Under the pieces are notes generated by a model, which searched no databases, was not told where the DNA came from, and saw nothing but the letters and a program-made list of their open reading frames with translations. Source: Dietzia sp. ANT_WB102 (lineage in GTDB: Bacteria > Actinomycetota > Actinomycetes > Mycobacteriales > Mycobacteriaceae). From it: a DNA stretch of 64,000 nucleotides. Position numbers and translations under genes: made by a program. The stretch lies in contig NZ_VOBA01000001.1 in assembly GCF_008369165.1 (NCBI RefSeq), positions 1,605,630 to 1,669,629 of the forward strand. The letters are read 5' to 3'. Positions 9,966 through 18,811 of this stretch are shown one piece after another. Every line of letters begins with the position of its first letter. The stretch's first letter is position 1.

Positions 9966-11399
9966 ATGGGAAACGGATCGCATATCGATCGACAGGGGAG
10001 TAGGGCCCACGATCGACGTGGCGGCTTCCGCACGCTGGCCGCTACCGCGGCGGTGTTTGCGATGGCGGCTTCCGGCCTGCCCTCGGCAGGTGCCCAGAGT
10101 CTGGACCCGGGTTCCATCGACCCGGGCTCACTAATTCCGAGTGTGGCACCCGGGAGCCTCCTGGGAGTGCCCTCCCTCAGCGTCGCGGCGCTAACGCAAC
10201 TCGGCGCCCCGATACCGGTGACGTCAGTCCTCGGCTCCATCGGTGCAATCGGCTCCAGCGAGTTCCCCCGACCGGGCAGCTCCCAGGCACCGTCAGCGGT
10301 TCTCGTGGACCGGGATAGATCGATCACCTCGTCTGAGGTGAGGAAAGTCGAACCACTGTTCCCCGGGTCTTTGAACGAGGTTGATCAGCGGGCCGAGGTG
10401 TGGACCGTGACGTCACAGTCCATGGAGCGGGAGGTCCGGGTCGAGGTGTACCGGGCCCCGGCGGGTGTCGACGCTCCCAACGTGTACTTCCTCGACGGCG
10501 TCGGTAGCGAGGTTCCCTCGGGGTGGAGTACCGGAATGGGGTGGGGTGACCCGGCCCTGCGCGAACGTCAGGTGAACGTGATCGCGCCGACGGGTGGGCC
10601 CTCGTCGATGTGGTCTGACTGGGAGACCGACGATCCCGTCCTCGGCGCGAACAAGTGGGAGACGTTCCTCACCCAGGAATTGCCGCCGCTCCTGAAGGCG
10701 GGAAAGCCGGGAACCGCAGGGCCGCTGGCCCACAACGGGAGCTGGGGCGTCATGGGCCTGTCGATGGGGGCATCCGCGGCGCTCCACCTGGCGAACGCGA
10801 GCGAGATGTTCAAAGCTGTCGCCGGGATCAGCGGTGCCTACTCGACCACCGACGAGCTCGGCTACCAGTACGCGCGGCTTACCGTTGCTGCGCGGCACGG
10901 GGACGTCACCAACATGTGGGGACCGCGCGGGTCGACGAGCTGGGCGGAGCACGACACCGTCGCCAATCCCTCCGGGCTCGCCAACAAGGCTGTCTACCTG
11001 AGCGCGGCCACGGGGCTCGTCGGATCCAGCGAACTGGGCCGGTTCGGAAGCAACGAGGTCGTCCTCGTCGACGGGCATGTGCTGGAGAAGGGCTCCTACG
11101 AGAGCACCCACCAGCTCGAGGCGGCGCTCGGCGGGGTGGCAGGCGTCAAACTGAAGGTGAATTACATGCCGACCGGAATCCACAATTGGCCGGTCTTCGT
11201 CACCCAGATGCTTCCGGGAATGGATTACATACTGTCCGGACTGCCGGATGCTGTTCCCAACGGGTCCGATACGACGAACGGGCTGGCGGGTCACGCCGGC
11301 GGGTCGGCCGGCTCGGCTGGCTCGTCCGAGGCGGCCGGATCGATCGGTTCGGCGGGTTCTCTGCGCGGAGCGGGTTCGGCGGGTTCGAGTGGTAGCTGA
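9966..11399 (+). CDS. Secreted mycolyltransferase / antigen 85-like esterase
   Basis: 477-residue exported alpha/beta hydrolase of the antigen 85/PS1 family, which transfers mycolic acids between trehalose monomycolate and cell-wall acceptors. Residues 22-44 look like a signal peptide ending near SAGAQ. The nucleophile is Ser266 in GLSMGAS, and the probable catalytic histidine is His406 in GIHNWPVF. The last 40 residues are a Gly/Ser/Ala-rich tail of GSAGS-like repeats. A Pro/Gly/Ser linker (about 45-110) separates signal and catalytic domain. It sits alone between rpsQ and rplN behind a terminator, so it is probably transcribed independently. The exact acyl acceptor cannot be told. Confidence 0.85.
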   Translation: MGNGSHIDRQGSRAHDRRGGFRTLAATAAVFAMAASGLPSAGAQSLDPGSIDPGSLIPSVAPGSLLGVPSLSVAALTQLGAPIPVTSVLGSIGAIGSSEFPRPGSSQAPSAVLVDRDRSITSSEVRKVEPLFPGSLNEVDQRAEVWTVTSQSMEREVRVEVYRAPAGVDAPNVYFLDGVGSEVPSGWSTGMGWGDPALRERQVNVIAPTGGPSSMWSDWETDDPVLGANKWETFLTQELPPLLKAGKPGTAGPLAHNGSWGVMGLSMGASAALHLANASEMFKAVAGISGAYSTTDELGYQYARLTVAARHGDVTNMWGPRGSTSWAEHDTVANPSGLANKAVYLSAATGLVGSSELGRFGSNEVVLVDGHVLEKGSYESTHQLEAALGGVAGVKLKVNYMPTGIHNWPVFVTQMLPGMDYILSGLPDAVPNGSDTTNGLAGHAGGSAGSAGSSEAAGSIGSAGSLRGAGSAGSSGS

Positions 11400-11406
11400 C
11401 CGGGAT

Positions 11407-11436
11407 TTGGGTCAGCGTCCGCGCGCACCCTACACT
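11407..11436 (+). promoter_or_regulatory. Candidate spc operon promoter
   Basis: TTGGGT at 11407-11412 and TACACT at 11431-11436 with an 18-base spacer, about 107 bases before rplN and just after the mycolyltransferase stop. The location suits a promoter that restarts ribosomal-protein transcription. Confidence 0.4.
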
Positions 11437-11542
11437 GGAGCAGTTGCCCGACCTGTCACGTCGTGATGTGTCGACGGGCGGCATGACCGCGTGTGTCGGG
11501 TCGGTATCCGGCACACATTGAATAGACCTGGTCAGGAGAACC

Positions 11543-11911
11543 ATGATCCAGCAGGAGTCGCGGCTGAAGGTCGCCGACAACACGGGTGCCAAGGAGATTC
11601 TCTGCATCCGCGTTCTCGGCGGTTCGAAGCGCCGCTACGCAGGCGTGGGCGACATCATCGTCGCCACCGTCAAGGACGCAATGCCCGGCGGCAACGTCAA
11701 GAAGGGCGAGATCGTCAAGGCCGTCATCGTGCGCACCGCCAAGGAGCGTCGTCGCCCGGACGGGTCGTACATCAAGTTCGACGAGAACGCCGCCGTCATC
11801 ATCAAGAACGACAACGATCCGCGCGGAACGCGCATCTTCGGGCCAGTAGGCCGCGAGCTGCGCGACAAGAAGTTCATGCGGATCGTCTCGCTGGCTCCGG
11901 AGGTGCTCTGA
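11543..11911 (+). CDS. rplN: 50S ribosomal protein L14
   Basis: 122-residue L14, which binds 23S rRNA and forms an inter-subunit bridge. It begins [28 protein letters not shown] and keeps the family length exactly. It is first in the spc operon, separated from the upstream mycolyltransferase by a 143-base gap with a candidate promoter. It ends one base before rplX. Confidence 0.97.
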   Translation: MIQQESRLKVADNTGAKEILCIRVLGGSKRRYAGVGDIIVATVKDAMPGGNVKKGEIVKAVIVRTAKERRRPDGSYIKFDENAAVIIKNDNDPRGTRIFGPVGRELRDKKFMRIVSLAPEVL

Positions 11912-11912
11912 C

Positions 11913-12227
11913 ATGAAGGTTCACAAGGGCGATACGGTGCTGGTCATCTCCGGTAAGGACAAGGGCGCCAAGGGCAAGGTCATCCAGGCCTTCCCGGCGC
12001 AGGAGAAGGTCCTCGTCGAGGGCGTCAACCGCATCAAGAAGCACACCTCAAACTCGGCTGCAGAGCGCGGCGCCTCGTCCGGGGGCATCGTCACGCAGGA
12101 GGCCCCGATCCACGTGTCCAACGTGATGGTTGTGGATGCCGACGGCAACCCGACTCGGGTCGGAATCCGCACCGACGAGAACGGCAAGCGTGTCCGTGTC
12201 TCGCGTTCGACCGGGAAGGACCTGTAA
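11913..12227 (+). CDS. rplX: 50S ribosomal protein L24
   Basis: 104-residue L24, an early assembly initiator of the 50S subunit. The KOW motif ([24 protein letters not shown]) lies at the N terminus, followed by [10 protein letters not shown]. The ATG directly follows the rplN stop, with the GGAGG inside the end of rplN acting as ribosome site. Spacing to rplE is 2 bases. Confidence 0.96.
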   Translation: MKVHKGDTVLVISGKDKGAKGKVIQAFPAQEKVLVEGVNRIKKHTSNSAAERGASSGGIVTQEAPIHVSNVMVVDADGNPTRVGIRTDENGKRVRVSRSTGKDL

Positions 12228-12229
12228 CC

Positions 12230-12802
12230 ATGACCGATACCGCTCTTCCCACCGGTTACACCCCTCGCCTCAAGGCCAAGTACGTTAGCGAGATCAAGCC
12301 GGCGCTCAACGAGACGTTCGAGTACGCGAACGTCATGCAGATCCCGGGTGTCGTCAAGGTCGTCGTCAACATGGGTGTCGGTGACGCCGCCCGCGATGCC
12401 AAGCTCATCAACGGCGCCATCAACGACCTCACGCAGATCACCGGTCAGAAGCCGGAGGTCCGTCGGGCCCGCAAGTCCATCGCGCAGTTCAAGCTTCGCG
12501 AGGGCATGCCGATCGGCGCGCGCGTGACGCTGCGTGGCGACCGCATGTGGGAGTTCCTCGACCGCCTGACGACTGTTGCGCTCCCGCGTATCCGCGACTT
12601 CCGCGGCCTCTCGGGCAAGCAGTTCGACGGCCACGGCAATTACACGTTCGGCCTCAACGAACAGTCGATGTTCTACGAGATCGACGTCGACAAGGTCGAC
12701 CGCCCGCGCGGCATGGACATCACGGTGGTCACCACCGCGACGAACGACGAGGAAGGCCGGGCGCTGCTCAAGCAGCTCGGGTTCCCCTTCAAGGAGAACT
12801 GA
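12230..12802 (+). CDS. rplE: 50S ribosomal protein L5
   Basis: 190-residue L5, which binds 5S rRNA and contacts P-site tRNA. The segments [41 protein letters not shown] and [16 protein letters not shown] are typical. In many bacteria rpsN follows directly. Here 273 bases without an rpsN-like frame separate L5 from rpsH. Confidence 0.97.
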   Translation: MTDTALPTGYTPRLKAKYVSEIKPALNETFEYANVMQIPGVVKVVVNMGVGDAARDAKLINGAINDLTQITGQKPEVRRARKSIAQFKLREGMPIGARVTLRGDRMWEFLDRLTTVALPRIRDFRGLSGKQFDGHGNYTFGLNEQSMFYEIDVDKVDRPRGMDITVVTTATNDEEGRALLKQLGFPFKEN

Positions 12803-13075
12803 CCTTGTCAACCAGGCCGGACCGGCCGTCCTCGCCGGGGCACCGCAGTGCGGTTCCCCGGCGACGGGCAGACGGCCCAGTCGTCTGGTCGCGCCCCGGT
12901 GAGAAGAGCACCGGTCGCGGCGGGAACACCGGTAGGTCTAAGGACCTTCCGGATCCCATACAAGAGAACATTCGCACTCTTCGTGATAGGCCCACGACGG
13001 ACGTGCGCGGCCCACAGGTCGCCGCACAGGACGTGTTGCATGGGAACCGTTACGAGAAAGGAACATGGTCAATCC
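12803..13075 (+). other. Gap between rplE and rpsH without rpsN/rpsZ
   Basis: 273 bases where S14 normally lies. No frame shows the CxxC zinc motifs or RKFGLCRIC-type core of type-Z S14, nor a zinc-free S14. The gap ends with an AAAGGA site for rpsH. A new promoter may be present but I could not assign one. Confidence 0.6.
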
Positions 13076-13474
13076 ATGTCGATGACCGATCCCATCGCGG
13101 ACATGCTGACGCGTGTGCGTAACGCCAATTCGGCGTACCACGACACTGTGTCGATGCCGCATTCCAAGCTCAAGGGCAACATCGCTGCCATCCTCCAGCA
13201 GGAGGGTTACATCGCGGGCTACGCCGTCGAGGACGCCGAGGTGGGCAAGAAGCTCACCATCGACCTCAAGTACGGTCCGTCGCGTCAGCGCAGCATCCAG
13301 GGCATCAAGCGCATCTCGAAGCCGGGTCTGCGCGTGTACGCCAAGTCCACCGAACTGCCCAAGGTCCTCGGTGGCCTGGGCGTCGCGATCATCTCGACGT
13401 CCCAGGGACTGCTCACGGACCGCCAGGCGAACAACAAGAAGGTGGGTGGGGAAGTCCTCGCCCACGTCTGGTAA
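13076..13474 (+). CDS. rpsH: 30S ribosomal protein S8
   Basis: 132-residue S8, a central-domain 16S rRNA binder and, in E. coli, the spc-operon repressor. It starts [23 protein letters not shown], matching actinobacterial S8. The longer frame from 12848 has no homologous extension. Its ribosome site AAAGGA (13057-13062) is rather far from ATG 13076. The C-terminal [22 protein letters not shown] is intact. rplF follows after 11 bases. Confidence 0.95.
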   Translation: MSMTDPIADMLTRVRNANSAYHDTVSMPHSKLKGNIAAILQQEGYIAGYAVEDAEVGKKLTIDLKYGPSRQRSIQGIKRISKPGLRVYAKSTELPKVLGGLGVAIISTSQGLLTDRQANNKKVGGEVLAHVW

Positions 13475-13485
13475 GGGGGCGAGCA

Positions 13486-14022
13486 ATGTCACGTATCGGC
13501 AAGGCTCCGATCACCGTCCCGTCCGGCGTCGACATCAAGGTCGACGGCCAGACCATCACCGTCAAGGGCCCCAAGGGTGAGCTCACCCAGGTTCTGCCGG
13601 ACCCCATTTCGGTCTCGATCGAGGACAACATCCTCACGGTGAACCGTCCCGACGAGCACCGCGACAACCGCTCTCTGCACGGTCTCTCCCGCTCGCTGGT
13701 CAACAACATGGTCGTGGGCGTCACCGAGGGCTACAAGCAGGACATGGAGATCTTCGGCGTCGGCTACCGCGTCGTGGCCAAGGGCAAGGATCTCGAGTTC
13801 GCACTGGGTTACTCGCATCCGGTTCCGGTTACGGCTCCCGACGGCATCACGTTCGCCGTCGACGGTGCGACCAAGTTCTCGATCTCCGGAATCGACAAGC
13901 AGCAGGTGGGCCAGATCGCCGCCAACATCAAGCGTCTGCGGAAGCACGACCCGTACAAGGGTAAGGGCATCCGCTACGCCGGCGAGCAGGTCCGTCGCAA
14001 GGTCGGAAAGACGGGTAAGTGA
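13486..14022 (+). CDS. rplF: 50S ribosomal protein L6
   Basis: 178-residue L6 near the factor-binding site of the 50S subunit. It begins [21 protein letters not shown] and keeps the duplicated L6 fold and the C-terminal [30 protein letters not shown]. Its stop runs into the rplR start region with only 2 bases between stop and ATG. Confidence 0.97.
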   Translation: MSRIGKAPITVPSGVDIKVDGQTITVKGPKGELTQVLPDPISVSIEDNILTVNRPDEHRDNRSLHGLSRSLVNNMVVGVTEGYKQDMEIFGVGYRVVAKGKDLEFALGYSHPVPVTAPDGITFAVDGATKFSISGIDKQQVGQIAANIKRLRKHDPYKGKGIRYAGEQVRRKVGKTGK

Positions 14023-14024
14023 TC

Positions 14025-14420
14025 ATGAGCAGCACCAAGAAGCGTTCCCCGCTGGGAACCGATGCCTCGACAGCACGTCGCGAGGGTCGCACCCGGCGCC
14101 ACTACCGCCTCCGCAAGAAGGTCTCCGGTACGCCGGAGCGTCCGCGGTTGGTCGTCAATCGGTCTTCACGCCACATCCACGCCCAGATCGTCGACGATCT
14201 GGCCGGCCGCACCCTGGCCGCTGCCTCGACCATCGAGGCGGATGTGCGTTCTGTCGAGGGCGACAAGAAGGCCCGCAGCGCAAAGGTCGGCCAGCTCCTG
14301 GCCGAGCGCGCGAAGGCTGCCGGCATCGATGCCGTCGTGTTCGACCGTGGTGGCAACAAGTACCACGGCCGGATCGCGTCTCTCGCCGACGCCGCCCGCG
14401 AGGGTGGGCTGGAGTTCTGA
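14025..14420 (+). CDS. rplR: 50S ribosomal protein L18
   Basis: 131-residue L18, a 5S rRNA binder. ATG 14025 ([13 protein letters not shown]) matches corynebacterial relatives. A GTG at 14019 overlapping the rplF stop is an in-frame alternative with a better-placed GGAAAG. The core [19 protein letters not shown] and [27 protein letters not shown] is intact. The stop is joined in a TGATG to a 14-codon mini-ORF that precedes rpsE. Confidence 0.93.
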   Translation: MSSTKKRSPLGTDASTARREGRTRRHYRLRKKVSGTPERPRLVVNRSSRHIHAQIVDDLAGRTLAAASTIEADVRSVEGDKKARSAKVGQLLAERAKAAGIDAVVFDRGGNKYHGRIASLADAAREGGLEF

Positions 14421-14464
14421 TGACCAACACCACTGCACTGTTCGCTAACGGAAGGACCGTCTGA
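14420..14464 (+). CDS. 14-codon mini-ORF between rplR and rpsE
   Basis: ATG 14420 reads [14 protein letters not shown] and stops at 14462-14464. It overlaps the rplR stop (TGATG) and the rpsE start (TGATG) by one base at each end, so a ribosome could pass from rplR to rpsE without dissociating. The GGAAGGA site for rpsE lies inside it. It may be only a coupling device or coincidence; no function for the peptide is implied. Confidence 0.3.
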   Translation: MTNTTALFANGRTV

Positions 14465-15120
14465 TGCCGGGACGTCAGCGTCGTGACGGCGGAAGCAACG
14501 GCCCCGCCGCAGACAACAAGACCACCAACGACAACACCCAGGGCCGCGGCGGAGACCGCGGTCGTGGCCGAGGCCGCGACGATCGTCGCGGCCGCGACGA
14601 GGACAAGTCGCAGTACATCGAGCGCGTCGTCACCATCAACCGCGTCTCCAAGGTCGTCAAGGGTGGTCGGCGCTTCAGCTTCACCGCCCTCGTGATCCTG
14701 GGTGACGGTAACGGGATGGTCGGCGTCGGCTACGGCAAGGCCAAGGAGGTGCCGGCGGCCATCCAGAAGGGCAACGAGGAGGCTCGGAAGAACTTCTTCC
14801 GCGTCCCACTCATCGCCTCCACCATTCCTCACCCGATCCAGGGTGAGGCCGCCGCCGGTGTCGTCATGCTCCGCCCCGCCTCCCCGGGTACCGGGGTCAT
14901 CGCGGGTGGCGCCGCACGCGCCGTGCTCGAGTGCGCCGGCGTCAACGACATCCTGTGCAAGTCGCTGGGTTCGGACAACGCCATCAACGTGGTCCACGCG
15001 ACCGTGGCGGCGCTCAAGGGTCTGCACCGTCCCGAGGAGGTCGCGGCTCGCCGCGGCCTGCCGATCGAAGACGTCGCGCCCGCGGGCATGCTCCGTGCGC
15101 GTGCCGGACAGGGGGCCTGA
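14464..15120 (+). CDS. rpsE: 30S ribosomal protein S5
   Basis: 218-residue S5, important for decoding accuracy. The canonical core starts at about residue 50 ([23 protein letters not shown]). The first 49 residues are a hydrophilic extension rich in Gly, Arg, Asp and Asn with RGR repeats, as in other high-GC actinobacteria. The ATG follows GGAAGGA by about 6 bases. rpmD starts 2 bases after the stop. Confidence 0.96.
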   Translation: MPGRQRRDGGSNGPAADNKTTNDNTQGRGGDRGRGRGRDDRRGRDEDKSQYIERVVTINRVSKVVKGGRRFSFTALVILGDGNGMVGVGYGKAKEVPAAIQKGNEEARKNFFRVPLIASTIPHPIQGEAAAGVVMLRPASPGTGVIAGGAARAVLECAGVNDILCKSLGSDNAINVVHATVAALKGLHRPEEVAARRGLPIEDVAPAGMLRARAGQGA

Positions 15121-15122
15121 CC

Positions 15123-15305
15123 ATGGCCAACGTGAAGATCACCCAGGTCCGTGGGACCGTCGGGACGAAGCAGAACCAGCGGGACTCCCTGCGTACGCTC
15201 GGCCTCAAGGGCATCCGGAAGTCGGTCGTGCGTGAGGATAATGCGCAGACCCGGGGTCTCATCAACGTCGTAAACCACCTCGTCGTGGTCGAAGAGACGG
15301 AGTGA
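15123..15305 (+). CDS. rpmD: 50S ribosomal protein L30
   Basis: 60-residue L30 of the 50S subunit, starting [30 protein letters not shown]. This is the short bacterial form with the typical ferredoxin-like fold sequence. It lies directly between rpsE and rplO in the standard spc order, and its stop partly overlaps the ribosome site of rplO. Confidence 0.95.
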   Translation: MANVKITQVRGTVGTKQNQRDSLRTLGLKGIRKSVVREDNAQTRGLINVVNHLVVVEETE

Positions 15306-15307
15306 GC

Positions 15308-15757
15308 ATGACCATCAAGTTGCATCACCTGCGCCCGGCTCCCGGGTCGCACGCCGAGAAGATCCGTGTGGGTCGCGGCGAGGGCGGCAAGCGGGGCAAG
15401 ACCGCTGGCCGTGGTACCAAGGGCACGAAGGCGCGTAAGAACGTCCCCGCGGCGTTCGAGGGCGGCCAGATGCCGATCCACATGCGGCTCCCGAAGCTCA
15501 AGGGCTTCAAGAACCGCAACAAGGTCGTCTTCCAGGTCGTCAACGTCGCCGACATCCAGCGGCTGTTCCCGAACGGCGGCGAGGTCGGCGTGTCCGAGCT
15601 CGTCGGCGCGGGTGCCGTCCGCAAGAATCAGCCGGTCAAGGTGCTGGGGGACGGGGAAATCTCCGCCGCAGTCACCCTGACCGTCGACAAGGTTTCCGCG
15701 TCGGCCAAGAGCAAGATCGAGGCCGCCGGCGGAAGCGTGTCGGAGGCCGGGGCCTGA
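15308..15757 (+). CDS. rplO: 50S ribosomal protein L15
   Basis: 149-residue L15, a late assembly protein. ATG 15308 gives [24 protein letters not shown], matching the family; GGAG at 15299-15302 lies 5 bases before it. A GTG at 15302 adds two residues and is less likely. The Gly/Lys-rich N terminus ([15 protein letters not shown]) and [16 protein letters not shown] are conserved. A strong hairpin follows. Confidence 0.95.
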   Translation: MTIKLHHLRPAPGSHAEKIRVGRGEGGKRGKTAGRGTKGTKARKNVPAAFEGGQMPIHMRLPKLKGFKNRNKVVFQVVNVADIQRLFPNGGEVGVSELVGAGAVRKNQPVKVLGDGEISAAVTLTVDKVSASAKSKIEAAGGSVSEAGA

Positions 15758-15792
15758 TTTCCCCGGTCGGCCCGTCCGCGGGCCGATGAGGG

Positions 15793-15835
15793 GTGCAGGG
15801 GTCGGGTTCGAGAGTCTCGGACCCGACCCCTGCAC
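15793..15835 (+). terminator. Terminator between rplO and secY
   Basis: A perfect 15-bp stem (GTGCAGGGGTCGGGT and its complement) with six further inner pairs, 36 bases after rplO. A T-rich stretch follows within 20 bases. It would separate spc from secY transcription or reduce read-through. Confidence 0.75.
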
Positions 15836-15963
15836 TCATCTTGATAGAGTTTTCCCGTTGTGCGTATCGGGGTCGGCGCCCGCCGGAAGGTCGGCGCGAA
15901 TCGCCCTGGCGCATCTGCTTTCGACGACCGGCGGCCAGCGGCCGACCACGACCAGGAGGACAT

Positions 15964-17286
15964 GTGCTCTCCGCACTCGCGTCCGCGATCAAGGACCGGG
16001 ACCTGAGGAAGAAGATCTTCTTCACCCTCGGGATCATCATCCTCTACCGGATCGGCGCGCAGATCCCGTCGCCCGGCGTCGACTACCCCAAGCTCCGGGG
16101 GCTGCTCGACTCGGCGATGACAGGGGACAACGCCCAGTTGTTCTCCCTGGTGAACCTGTTCTCCGGTGGCGCACTGCTACAGCTGTCGGTCTTTGCGATC
16201 GGCATCATGCCGTTCATCACGGCGAGCATCATCGTGCAGCTGCTCACCGTGGTCATCCCGTACTTCGAGCAGCTGAAGAAGGAGGGCCAGTCCGGTCAGG
16301 CGAAGATGACGCAGTACACGCGTTATCTCACGATCGCGCTCGCCGTCCTCCAGTCCGCGGGCATCGTCGCACTCGCCGACCGGGGACAGCTCCTCGGTAA
16401 CGGCCAGTCCGTGCTTATCGACGACAGCATCCTCACGCTCGTCACCATCGTGATTGTGATGACAGCGGGCGCCGCCCTCGTCATGTGGTTCGGCGAACTC
16501 ATCACCGACCGCGGCGTCGGTAACGGCATGTCGCTGCTCATCTTCGCCGGCATCGCGTCGCGCATCCCGGGCGAGGGCGTGAACATCTACCAGAACTCCT
16601 CGACCATGAAGTTCGCGGCCGTGATGTTCGCGGTCGTCCTCATCGTTGTCGCCGTCGTGTTCGTCGAGCAGGGGCAGCGGCGCATCCCTGTCCAGTACGC
16701 CAAGAGGATGGTCGGACGCCGCCAGTACGGTGGCACCTCCACCTATCTGCCGCTCAAGGTCAACCAGGCCGGCGTCATCCCGGTGATCTTCGCGTCCTCG
16801 CTGATGTACGTGCCGATCCTCATCACGCAGCTGGTCCAGGGGCCCGAGGCCTCGGGTGACGGATTCTGGCAGCGGTACATCATGCAGTACCTGCAGAACC
16901 CGTCCAGCTGGGGATACATCCTCCTGTACTTCACGCTGATCATCTTCTTCGCCTACTTCTACGTGGCCATCCAGTTCGACCCGATGGAGCAGGCGGAGAA
17001 CATGAAGAAGTACGGCGGATTCATCCCGGGTATTCGCCCGGGCCGCCCCACCGCGGAGTACCTGGGTTACGTACTCAACCGGATCCTGCTGTTCGGTTCC
17101 CTGTACCTCGGCCTCATCGCGGTGCTCCCCAACGTGTTCCTCGATATGGGCAGCGGGGGTGGAGACATGCAAAACATGCCGTTCGGCGGAACCGCCGTGC
17201 TCATCATGGTCTCCGTGGGCCTCGACACCGTGAAGCAGATCGAGGCCCAGCTCATGCAGCGCAACTACGAGGGCTTCCTCAAGTAG
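15964..17286 (+). CDS. secY: Preprotein translocase subunit SecY
   Basis: 440-residue, ten-helix channel of the Sec translocon. It reads (V)LSALASAIKDRDLRKKIFFTLGIIILYRIGAQIPSPGVD. The GTG start at 15964 follows AGGAGGA (15953-15959). The longer open frame from 15793 lies over the terminator and is rejected. Conserved TASIIVQLL and RPGRPTAEYLGYVLNR segments are present. TAGAGT at 15845-15850 could be a -10 element of its own promoter. adk follows at 48 bases. Confidence 0.96.
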   Translation: MLSALASAIKDRDLRKKIFFTLGIIILYRIGAQIPSPGVDYPKLRGLLDSAMTGDNAQLFSLVNLFSGGALLQLSVFAIGIMPFITASIIVQLLTVVIPYFEQLKKEGQSGQAKMTQYTRYLTIALAVLQSAGIVALADRGQLLGNGQSVLIDDSILTLVTIVIVMTAGAALVMWFGELITDRGVGNGMSLLIFAGIASRIPGEGVNIYQNSSTMKFAAVMFAVVLIVVAVVFVEQGQRRIPVQYAKRMVGRRQYGGTSTYLPLKVNQAGVIPVIFASSLMYVPILITQLVQGPEASGDGFWQRYIMQYLQNPSSWGYILLYFTLIIFFAYFYVAIQFDPMEQAENMKKYGGFIPGIRPGRPTAEYLGYVLNRILLFGSLYLGLIAVLPNVFLDMGSGGGDMQNMPFGGTAVLIMVSVGLDTVKQIEAQLMQRNYEGFLK

Positions 17287-17334
17287 GCGCGGTCTCGTCC
17301 GAGCAAGCAAATTGTAGAAAGGCTGGTCCCTACC

Positions 17335-17880
17335 ATGCGTCTCGTCCTCCTCGGCCCTCCCGGAGCCGGCAAAGGAACCCAGGCGGCTCTGCTCTCGGAG
17401 AAGCTCGGTGTCCCGCACATCTCCACCGGTGATCTGTTCCGCGCGAACATCTCCCAGGGCACCGACCTGGGGAAGGAAGCCAAGACCTACATCGACGCCG
17501 GGAACCTCGTCCCCGCGGAAGTGACCAACCGGATGGTCGAGGCACGTATCGGCGAGCCCGACGCCACTGAGGGATTCCTCCTGGACGGCTATCCGCGTAG
17601 CGTCGCGCAGGCAGACGCGCTCAAGGAGATGCTGGGCGAGGCAGGACATTCCCTCGACGCGGTCCTCGAGTTCAAGGTCGACGACGACACCGTGGTGAAG
17701 CGGATGCTCGCCCGCGGGCGCGAGGACGACACCGAGGACGTCATCCGGAACCGCATGTCGGTGTACAGGTCCGAGACCGCTCCGCTGCTGGAGTACTACG
17801 CCGGCGAGGTCAAGAGCATCGACGCCGTTGGTGACGTCGAGGAGATCAACGCACGCGCGCTCGCCGCGCTGGGTCGCTGA
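17335..17880 (+). CDS. adk: Adenylate kinase
   Basis: 181-residue cytosolic enzyme interconverting ATP + AMP and 2 ADP. The P-loop [10 protein letters not shown] starts at residue 7; DGYPRS and [15 protein letters not shown] are recognisable. It is the short form with a reduced LID and no zinc cysteines, typical of actinobacteria. It lies between secY and map, the usual gene order. The GAAAGG ribosome site is upstream of the ATG. Confidence 0.96.
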   Translation: MRLVLLGPPGAGKGTQAALLSEKLGVPHISTGDLFRANISQGTDLGKEAKTYIDAGNLVPAEVTNRMVEARIGEPDATEGFLLDGYPRSVAQADALKEMLGEAGHSLDAVLEFKVDDDTVVKRMLARGREDDTEDVIRNRMSVYRSETAPLLEYYAGEVKSIDAVGDVEEINARALAALGR

Positions 17881-17888
17881 CGTCCGCC

Positions 17889-18692
17889 GTGTTCGGCCGA
17901 TCTCGAAAGAGCGTGGTCACCGCGCGCACCCCGGGTGAACTGGATGCCATGGAGGCCGCCGGCCGTATCGTCGGGAGGGCGCTCGTCGCTGCCCGTGAGG
18001 CCGCGGTCCCAGGCGCCAGCACCGCCGACCTGGACGAGATCGTGGAACAGCTCATCCGGGACGCGGGGGCCATCCCGTCGTTCAAGGGATACGAGGGCTT
18101 TCCCGGCTCCATCTGTTCGTCGGTCAACGAGGTCGTAGTGCACGGGATCCCCGGCGGCGACACCGTCCTGCGGGAGGGAGACCTCGTCTCCGTCGACTGC
18201 GGCGCCATCCTCGACGGGTGGCACGGCGACTCCGCCTGGTCATTCGGCGTGGGCACCCTCGCACCGGACGTCGCGGCCCTCAACGACGCCACGCGGGAGG
18301 TCCTTGAGGAGGGACTCCTGGCGATGGCACCGGGAAACAAACTCACCGACGTCTCACACGCACTGGAGGCAGCGACCCGGCGGGCGGCAGAACGCCACGG
18401 GATCTCCTTGGGAATCGTCGACGGGTTCGGCGGACACGGGATCGGTCGCGAGATGCACGAATGGCCCTTCCTGGCCAACGAGGGCAAGCCCGGTAGGGGA
18501 CCGAGACTCCAGGAGGGGTCGGTCCTGGCCATCGAGCCGATGCTCGTCCTGGGGGGAGAGACCGACACACGGACTCTGGCCGATGACTGGACCGTCGTCA
18601 CGGTCGACGGATCGCCGGCGTCTCACTGGGAACACACTGTCGCCGTGACCGCCGACGGGCCCCGGATTCTCACGCCTCGGCCGGGGGACTGA
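17889..18692 (+). CDS. map: Methionine aminopeptidase, type I
   Basis: 267-residue cytosolic metallopeptidase that removes initiator methionine. The pita-bread metal ligands are visible: two aspartates in [16 protein letters not shown], histidine in [13 protein letters not shown], glutamate in AIEPML and the last in HWEHTVAV. The start is GTG, 8 bases after adk, giving an adk-map pair. Length is typical. It precedes a secreted lipase rather than infA directly. Confidence 0.95.
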   Translation: MFGRSRKSVVTARTPGELDAMEAAGRIVGRALVAAREAAVPGASTADLDEIVEQLIRDAGAIPSFKGYEGFPGSICSSVNEVVVHGIPGGDTVLREGDLVSVDCGAILDGWHGDSAWSFGVGTLAPDVAALNDATREVLEEGLLAMAPGNKLTDVSHALEAATRRAAERHGISLGIVDGFGGHGIGREMHEWPFLANEGKPGRGPRLQEGSVLAIEPMLVLGGETDTRTLADDWTVVTVDGSPASHWEHTVAVTADGPRILTPRPGD

Positions 18693-18766
18693 GCAGGCTC
18701 CACGATTCGCGACGACTCGCCCTGGTCGACGGGTGGGCTCAGCGTAGGCCGTCAATGATGTCGGGA

Positions 18767-18772
18767 TAGAGT
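18767..18772 (+). promoter_or_regulatory. Candidate -10 element before the secreted lipase
   Basis: TAGAGT 40 bases before the lipase ATG. No clear -35 is present. It suggests that the lipase has its own transcript, independent of map. Confidence 0.3.
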
Positions 18773-18811
18773 ATGTGCCGGTAATCAACATCCGTTCCGA
18801 AAGGTCACGAC

